A stretch of 64,000 nt of DNA from positions 55,044,855 through 55,108,854 of the forward strand of contig NC_044986.1 in assembly GCF_008728515.1 (NCBI RefSeq), read 5' to 3'. This document shows, in pieces, positions 57,325 to 64,000 of this stretch. How positions within the stretch are numbered: position 1 is the stretch's first letter; each line of letters begins with the position of its first letter. Position numbers and translations under genes: made by a program. The DNA is from Papio anubis. Lineage: Eukaryota; Chordata; Mammalia; Primates; Cercopithecidae. The notes beneath the pieces were generated by a model that was not told where the DNA came from, ran no database searches, and saw only the letters and a list, made by a program, of their open reading frames with translations.

Positions 57325-57420
57325 TTGGAGTGCAGGGATCTTGTTCCTCTCCTTCATTGTTGTAATGCCAAGTGGAGGACCAGTACATAGTAGGTATGCA
57401 GTAAACACTTTCTGAAAAAA
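57325..57420 (+). repeat. L2 3' end fragment
   Basis: GTGCAGGGATCTTGTTCCTC and ACCAGTACATAGTAGGTATGCAGTAAACACTTTCTGA: L2 tail on the plus strand, 135 bp from the reverse copy. Confidence 0.7.
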
Positions 57421-58234
57421 ATAAACCTTGGGGTAGAATGCTAGAGGGTTGAATGATGGGAAAAAGTGGAGATTGTGCAATTGCCCAGGGATGGTTTCAG
57501 AGGCCATACATGTCATGCTCTGAGATTGGCTATTAGAAATCTACTTCATGGGAGTGATTGGCATGTATAAGGAGCAGAGCTGGAAACAGTTTGAGACCAG
57601 TTTGCAGAGGTGTCTGACTGACAGACTAAGCATGGATCATTTGTCCATTAGTCACTAAAAGTGACTGATGGTTTGGAAGTTAAAAATGATAAAACTGGCA
57701 TTTAAGAAGAAAAAATCTGGCATGGGTATGCAGTAATTAGGAGGGAGTAAAAAAGGTATGATATTGAGTGTTCCAGGCACTGAACACCATATGATACGTT
57801 CAGCGTGAAGGAAAAAAAAAGAGACAATATGGGTGATACCTTTAATAAATCAACCTCAATGACTAGGAAACCTCTGTATACTTTGCCCTATAAACTTAGG
57901 GATCACATACACGACTTAGAGACTGTGGACCATCTCTTCAAAGACGTTTTATTTTCATTGAGTCCTTGAGCCTCTCTTATAGTTATAGAGGAGATCTCTT
58001 CAGGCTCAGCCTGCTGTCTTTTCTTCCAAATCCATTTGCTCTACCCTAATGACAGCGGTTCCTACTCTGACACATCTCAAGTAGGCCTCTTGATAATAAC
58101 ACTTTGATCCCAGTCCTGATACATCTCACATGAGGGCTCCTTGATCTGCTTTTGGCCCACATTCTGCAGCCACTAGTAAGCTCTGTTCCACTCTTACCCA
58201 CGTCCCAGGGTCCTATAACCCCTACCCTGTTCCA
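57421..58234. other. Unassigned non-coding sequence
   Basis: Nothing recognised. Confidence 0.4.
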
Positions 58235-58375
58235 GTGTCTGCGATTATTTTAACTAATTATTTCAATATCCCTATAAGTTGTTATCACTATTTTACAGAC
58301 GGGGAAACTAAGTCACAGAGAGGTTGTTCAGATGGAAGGTGGAAAAAATAGAATTGGAAACCCAGCCATTTTGGC
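58235..58375 (-). repeat. MIR SINE, reverse
   Basis: TATCACTATTTTACAGACGGGGAAACTAAGTCACAGAGAGGTTGTTCAG is the MIR core in reverse. Confidence 0.85.
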
Positions 58376-58574
58376 TCCAGTGACAAAGCCACAAGAGGTT
58401 ACGCTGATAGATTAGAAGAGGGAACAGATGAATTAAGGATTTCCTACAGAAGGTTTAACATTTTTCTAAGCAAAGAAGAATGTAAGTCTGAGGACAGGAT
58501 GAGAGGGGCACTCAACGTCAGGAAACTGTTGTGGACCCCAGTTTCCAGAACCAAATGTGATTTCTCACATCTTC

Positions 58575-59124
58575 ATGTCTTTATACATTGCTGGTTTCTC
58601 TATCTCATATTCTTTCTGCCTTTTATTCTTTTGACTAGCTCCTATTCATCCTAAAATACTTAGCTCAGGGCCAGGCGTGGGGGCTCACGCCTATAATCCC
58701 AGCACTTTGGGAGGCCGAGGCAGGCAGACCACGAAGTCAGAAGATTGACACCGTCCTGGCTAACACGATGAAACCTCGTCTCTAACAAAAAAAAAAAAAA
58801 AAAAAAAAAAAATTAGCCAGGCTTGGTGGTGGGTGCCTGTAGTCCCAGCTACTCTGGAGGCTGAGACAGGAGAATGGCGTGAACCCGGGAGGCGGAGCTT
58901 GCAGTGAGCTGAGATCGCGCCACTGCACTCCAGCCTGGGCGACAGAGCAAGACTCCATCTCCAAAAAAGATAAATAAATAAAAAAATAAAAAAATAAAAT
59001 AAATAAAACTTAGCTCAGATACCACCTTGTCTTAAAGGCTTCCTTACCTGCAATGCTTTTGGCTTATTGCTCTCCACTCAATCTGTGCTGATTTCTGTCA
59101 TACCTTGTGGGTAGACTGTAAAAA
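58575..59124 (+). repeat. L2 LINE 3' part, split by AluY
   Basis: Left piece TTCTTTCTGCCTTTTATTC, right piece CTTAGCTCAGATACCACCTTGTCTTAAAGGCTTCCTTACC. The Alu at 58669-59007 splits it. Confidence 0.7.
58669..59007 (+). mobile_element. AluY-like SINE with expanded linker
   Basis: GGCCAGGCGTGGGGGCTCACGCC onward, with 27 A in the linker between the left monomer's two halves (58787-58813) and an AAATA tail. ACTTAGCTCAG (58658-58668, 59008-59018) is its target duplication. Confidence 0.93.
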
Positions 59125-59632
59125 ATAAACAGTTGCCCCCAACTTTTCATCAATTTCTACATCCACACACTTTGCTGCATTACTTTGCAGCCCCATCAGG
59201 AGGTTGTATGCATTCTTCCCGCACCCCCACCCCACCACATCCTTGAGTATGAGCTGCCTGTGATTTTCTCTGGCCAACAGAGGGTGGGAGGAGTGATACT
59301 GTCCCTACTTTCAGGCTGGACCTCCAGAGATCTTGTGACTTCTGGTCTTTTGGAGCCTTGCCTCTCCCATGAGAACAAGGCTGGTTGACAGCATGGTAAG
59401 GAAGCATATAGAGGAGAGATGAGCCAACCCTTAGAAATAGAGCCCTTGGCTGGCCCCTGCCTGGTCATAGATGCATGAAGGATCACAAAGAAGAAAGGTC
59501 AGATCTGGTCCAGATCAGCAAAACTGCTTAGTCAACCTGTAGACCCATGAGAGACAACAATAGACACTGCTATTCTGAGCTGCTAAGTTTTGGGATGGTG
59601 TATTGCACAGCAATTACTAACTGATACAGAAA
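59125..59632 (+). mobile_element. MLT1 LTR (F/H-like)
   Basis: The end is typical: GACAACAATAGACACTGCTATTCTGAGCTGCTAAGTTTTGGGATGG, ATTGCACAGCAATTACTAACTGATACAG. The middle has GCCAACCCTTAGAAATAGAGC and GGTCCAGATCAGCAAAACTGC. The chance frames at 59180-59486 are not genes. Confidence 0.75.
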
Positions 59633-60130
59633 TTGATGCCTAAAACAAAATCCTAAAATATGTGGCATTAGTTTTGTGTAGGAGTAGTGACTACAGACTT
59701 TAAAAGCTAAGCCTAGAAAAATGGTGAGAAAATTTTAAGGGGAGGCTGGAAAACTGGCAATCCACGTTGTATAGTAATGAAGTGACTAGCAAACTGTTAT
59801 TTGTGGCAACTTGGAGGATGGAACATGTCCCTAATGAATATTTGAATTTGACTAAGAAGATCGCTAGGCACAAGAATGAAAGTGTCAATTAGCTGCTGCC
59901 TGATGAATATGACAAGGTACAGAAAGCAGATGATAAACTAAAAAAAAAAAAAAAAGAACTAATCGGTTTGTGAAATGCAAAGTTTGCATAAAATTTTTTC
60001 TTATCTCTAGCCTCCCAAAGCAGTAAAAGAACAAATACAGGGCATGCCAGAAAGACATGGCTGTGGGGTCAAGATGGACATGGAAATAGGGAAGCAATTT
60101 ATAGAATCTAGGCAAATAAATGTTGATTAA
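59633..60130 (+). mobile_element. Probable MaLR internal sequence
   Basis: It follows directly after the LTR (AAATTGATGCCTAAAAC). MLT1 internal sequence usually starts in this way. Degenerate, right boundary uncertain. Confidence 0.45.
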
Positions 60131-60669
60131 GCAAAAACCTATGTAATTAGTAGTGAGAAACTGACATGCAGGAAATATAGAAAGCTTTGAGATAAAAATT
60201 TGAACATGTACTTGTTTCTAAACCTGCCAACTTCTCTCCCTTTTATCTCTGTAATTGTCAATCTTTTCTCCTTCTTCATTTGCCCTTCTGATTTCTTTTT
60301 TGCTACTGCCCTTCCTATCTTTCAATGATGGCAACAATTAAAACACACCCGGAAAGGAGGGAAACTTGGAAAACTAAGCCCAAAATTCAGCTTGAAACTT
60401 CCCCTTGAGGCATCCACTAACTCCTAGCTGTGATTTTATGAGGCAAAATCAGACAAATCTCTAACGAAAATCGCAGGCTGTAGCAACTGGGGGGCTAAGT
60501 AGCTGAGCAGGGATTTTTGGCAGTCATCTAGCACTGGGTAGGCAAAAGTTGGAGTTCATGGTCCAACAAAGTGGAGAAGCTCTGTGAAATACCCTCATGC
60601 TTTCAGCTGAGATTCCAGATGGGGAATTAACTAAGGGCTAAGCCACTGCATTAAAAGCTGTTCTCTAGC
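60131..60669. other. Unassigned, possibly more MaLR internal sequence
   Basis: Nothing recognised with confidence. Confidence 0.35.
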
Positions 60670-61240
60670 AGACCATGTTCCCATTATCTGTTACTGTTTT
60701 GTAAACCATCTCAAAATTTAGACATTTAAGAGGAAAACTTACTATCTTTCATAATTTTGGGGGTTGACAGACTCAGCTGGGTGGTTCAGTGATCTTCATG
60801 TGCAACCAGATATTGAGACTGCAGTTGTTTGAAAGTTTTTTCGCTCAAGTGCCTAGAGCCTGGGCTAGGAGGTTTGAAATAGCTGGGGAGTTGTCAAGCA
60901 TTTATCTCTATAGGAGTCTTTTCCACATGACTGGTTTGGGCTTCCTCACGGCATGGAAGTCTCAGTGTAGTTGTGCTTCTCATATGGTGACTAGTTTCCT
61001 CCAGAGTGGGCATTTCAAAATACAAGGCCAGCCTCTTAAGACCTGGACCACAAATTGGCACAGCATCACTTCTGAGACAGTATGGAGAAGAGACTCTCTC
61101 TTGGCAGACAAGAAACTTGGTAGCCAAGATCCCATTGGGCCTCACATGTCTTGGATATATTCCCCCCCACCTCTGCAGCCTTCCTGCTACCAAAATCACA
61201 TAGTCTCTCCTAACTTAGCTAATTAGGCTGAAATTCAAAC
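60670..61240 (-). mobile_element. MLT1 LTR, reverse
   Basis: In reverse: CCACCCAGCTGAGTCTGTC, ATTATGAAAGATAGTAAG, ATGTCTAAATTTTGAGATGG and AGTAACAGATAATGGG correspond to the end of MLT1E-K LTRs. The frame 60789-61226 (145 codons) is an artefact in this repeat. Confidence 0.6.
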
Positions 61241-61379
61241 CATAAAAGAAAGAACCTAACCATTTAACTCCTTGAGTAATATCTTCCAAGGTTGCTGAAT
61301 CAGGACTGTGGCATTCCTCAGAGGAATTGGACCAGATCCAGCCGGCTGAAGACAAGATGAAATCCGCCACTGACCTTTC

Positions 61380-61780
61380 GTGACTTTCTTCTCACTATAA
61401 TCTCATTGTAATACTAACATCTCTTCCCAAGGCGCGGCTTATCCGCCATTTTCTGTACATGGGCCTGTCAGGGGAGGACGCCCCCCTGCGCAGGCACAGG
61501 GAAAGCCCCATCTAATCAGGCCAGCGGGTGACTATTTTCCCATGTCAGCTTCCTTAAAATGAGAAGAGCCTGGCTCCTGCAGGAGCTAGCACCGGGAGCC
61601 CTTTCCAGTATGCTGCTCCCTTGGGAAGCTCAAGCACAAACCTAGCCTGAGAAAATTTCTCTTTGGCCTGGTGTTAATTTTTGCTTAGCCAAGAGCCAAA
61701 GAACTCGGAGTTCCTGGTGCAGTAACGCTTCTGCCATATTAGATTGGTCAAAGGAGTCCCAGAGCCCACTCAGTTGTAAG
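61380..61780. mobile_element. Possible ERV LTR, CpG-holding, family unnamed
   Basis: A GC-richer block with CAAGGCGCGGCTTATCCGCC, GGGGAGGACGCCCCCCTGCGC and TCCTGCAGGAGCTAGCACCGGGAGCC, then AGAAAATTTCTCTTTGGCC. The make-up resembles a retroviral LTR, but no family name or exact ends can be given. It could also be unique regulatory DNA. Confidence 0.3.
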
Positions 61781-62689
61781 AGGAGGAGCAACTCAACGAA
61801 AGGAACGTCAAAGAATTTGAGGTTATCTTTATTATGCCTCAAACTAGCTCTCCCAAAGCTTTTAAGTCCAGCTTCAACTGGATGAAGTGGATTTTCACAT
61901 AGTCTATTTGCCTGTCAGAAAAATAATTTAATCTTCCAGGAAGAAATGTTACTTCATCCAGAGACCACTCGTGTCAGGTTCAAATGAGCTTTGTTGTGCT
62001 AACTTGGACTGAGTGCCAGGATGTTTCACAACGACTTTTTGACTGATTAAATGCCTTCAAATACATGGTTTATTATGAGGCTTTCACCCAACAACAGTCG
62101 TGCAAATCTATTCAATACCCACAGGCAGTATTAAGAGAGAGGGAGACCTTAACCACAGTGAGTAGCTCAGGAGACCAGCACGCTGGCTGACCAACTGGGC
62201 AGGTCTGGCTTTCCCAACGTGGCAGAGGGTGTTGCCACTCGTCCCCCAGCAGTGCTTCCAGCAGCTGCTGCCTATGAAAAAGAGGTCTCAGAGTTGTCAT
62301 GGGCAGAGCTTCTGCAAGCATCTTGGCCATGGCCAGTGTCTTTGCAGTTTTTATGACCCTCTGCAGGAGGATCCATAGTCATGATCTCAGCTGACTTTTG
62401 GCTTCAATTTCTTGTTAGGTCTTGGGGGTGCCTGATCACAGCTGGAGGTATCCTATCACTGCAGTCCACCATACATATGTTTATCACTTTGAAGGGTCAA
62501 CAATTTCACTGTAGGTTGAGTCACTTATTATAAGTGACTCCATTATGAGAAACTTAGGATCACAAAACATTATTATTTATGAAGACCCTACAAGTTGTTC
62601 ATGTACAATGCTTTCCGTGCAATGAAAAATTATTAGAAATGCTTAAAAATAGGCCCAAATGTCCAAAAGCCAAGAAAAAGTAAACAATA
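61781..62689. other. Unassigned non-coding sequence
   Basis: Nothing named. The 72-codon minus frame at 62112-62330 has no recognisable domain. Confidence 0.4.
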
Positions 62690-64000
62690 AAAGCAGGACC
62701 AAATGTTAGATTTATTATTTAGGGAATTTAAAATCATCATTAGTATAATCAAGAAAATTTTTTTTAAAAGATGGGGAGCTTTGCCAGAAAACTGGTATCT
62801 ATAAAGAAGAGTAGAATCAAATGGAAATCTTAAAACTTAAAAATACAACATCAGATATTAATTTGGCAGATTAAAAATGGAATAAGAATGAATCACTAAA
62901 CTGAAATATAGGTTAGTAGAAAATATTCATTTCTAATCATACAGAGGACAAAAGGACAGGAAATGTAGAATGAGTGTAAGTAATATATAGTAGATGATGA
63001 AAAGTATTAGTATATGTAACTGGAGTTCCAGGAAAAGAAGAGACAGAAGGAAACAGAAACAATACACCTGAAGGAATATTGGCCAGGACTTTTTCAAAAG
63101 TTAGGAGATATCAAGCTTACAGAGTCAAGAAGTGCTATAAACCCCAAGCAGGATTAACACAAAGAGGACCACATCTAAATACAATGTATTCAAACTGACA
63201 AAATCAAACTACAAAGAGAAAAACCTTTAAAGTAGCCAGAAAAAGGACACCCTCCTTCAAAACAATGGGATTGATAGTTGACTTTTCAACAGAAATGTTG
63301 AATGCCAGAATTAAACAAGATGATTAATATCTTCAAAGAGTTGGAAGGAGATGTTGGCCAATTTAGAATTCTATATATAGTGACAATATCCTCATAAAAT
63401 ACAGGAACATAAAGACAGATTTAGACAAACAAAAAATGAGAGAATTTGTTTCCAGGAGACTTGCACTAAAAAAAAATATTAAAAGGAACATTTTATGCAG
63501 AAAAGAGAAAAGACCTTAAATGGAAACAAAATAATGCAGGAAGGACTGAAGATCACTGTGGAGGAGGGAGAGTGAGGAACTCTAAATAAACTTTGATGAT
63601 TGAGAATAACAATTACAACATCTTTTGTGATTTAAAAATATAAAGAGAGTTATAATACAACAGAAAAATATCATAGAAGGTAATAGGGAATGGTAAAAAG
63701 AGTTGAAATGCTGTCAAATTGCCTGGGAAGCAGTGAAAAAACTAATGTTAGCAAGACTCATACATTACAAATGCATCTTGAAATGTCTAAGATAACCACT
63801 AAAATCACCATTAAGGGAGAAAATAGAAAAATAATTTTTAAAATACTTGATTAATTCAAAAGGCAAGATAAATAAAAATTTAAAAATATATATGATAAAC
63901 AGAAAATAAATAATCAGATAATACATTTAAGCCCAAATGTATCCATAATTACATAAATATAAAGGAACTAGAGACTCCAATTAAAAAGCAAATATTTTTA
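62690..64000 (+). repeat. L1M/HAL1 ORF1 region, degenerate, runs off the end
   Basis: L1 ORF1-type blocks in order: GAGTAGAATCAAATGGAAATC, CTGGAGTTCCAGGAAAAGAAGAGACAG, CAAGCAGGATTAACACAAAGAGGACCAC, GAATGCCAGAATTAAACAAG, AGAATTCTATATATAGTGACAATATC and GACAAACAAAAAATGAGAGAATTTG. All frames are broken. Whether it is L1M or HAL1 (an L1 derivative with ORF1 only) cannot be told because the window ends. Confidence 0.8.

Noticed and set aside
60789..61226. 145-codon plus-strand open frame
   Set aside because: It sits in a reversed MLT1 LTR; no domain or splice context.
62112..62330. 72-codon minus-strand frame
   Set aside because: No splice signals, domain or conservation evidence available from sequence alone.
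1..64000. A previously undescribed multi-gene system, CRISPR array, operon or phage
   Set aside because: The whole window reads as vertebrate non-coding DNA. No spaced direct repeats, clustered intact genes or ribosome-site pattern were found.

Overview
The window is ordinary-looking, repeat-packed primate nuclear DNA, most likely from an Old World monkey. Alu elements, L1, L2 and MIR fragments and LTRs cover much of it. Two young Alus (52228-52854 and 53606-53907) carry bases typical of the cercopithecid AluY (AluYR-like) lineage, such as GGCCGGATCTC, CGGCTAGTTTTTTGT and CAGGCTTGAGCC. There is no bacterial or organellar gene organisation, operon, CRISPR array, tRNA or rRNA gene. Almost all open frames in the window are chance frames inside repeats.

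Left part (1-11.2 kb): an ancient L2 LINE (3558-3988 and 10582-11003) is split by an old ERVL/HERV-L-type provirus on the minus strand (3989-10581). The provirus has two MLT2A-like LTRs, a tRNA-Leu-type primer binding site, a polypurine tract, and decayed gag, protease, reverse transcriptase, RNase H, integrase and downstream dUTPase. No env was seen. A solo MLT2B-like LTR with a perfect 5-bp target duplication lies beside it (3107-3552).

Middle part (11-42 kb): mostly unique or very old sequence with MIR, L2, MLT1, MST/THE1 and Alu insertions and simple repeats. It holds a 2.1-kb fragment of an L1 5' UTR built of ~270-bp tandem units (27175-29281) that stops at an Alu without target duplications. 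It also holds a tiny 5'-inverted (twin-primed) L1 with a 19-bp target duplication (31174-31357).

42-46 kb: the only stretch with gene-like signals. A possible last coding exon on the minus strand (42512-42740) has a good splice acceptor and a polyadenylation signal. About 1 kb away a TATA box and a short potential first exon lie on the plus strand (43668-43807). I could not name either gene.

Right part (46-64 kb): an old L1M element holds an internally deleted ERVL, which in turn holds an Alu. Further right are L1M 3' UTR with a THE1 LTR inside, rearranged Alus including a chimeric 627-bp Alu array with one clean 14-bp target duplication, an L2 and MLT1 LTRs, and a degenerate L1/HAL1 ORF1 region running off the end. 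I saw no convincing new biological system. The strongest leads are the candidate exon, the tandem L1 5' UTR, the composite Alu and the nested and rearranged retroelements.
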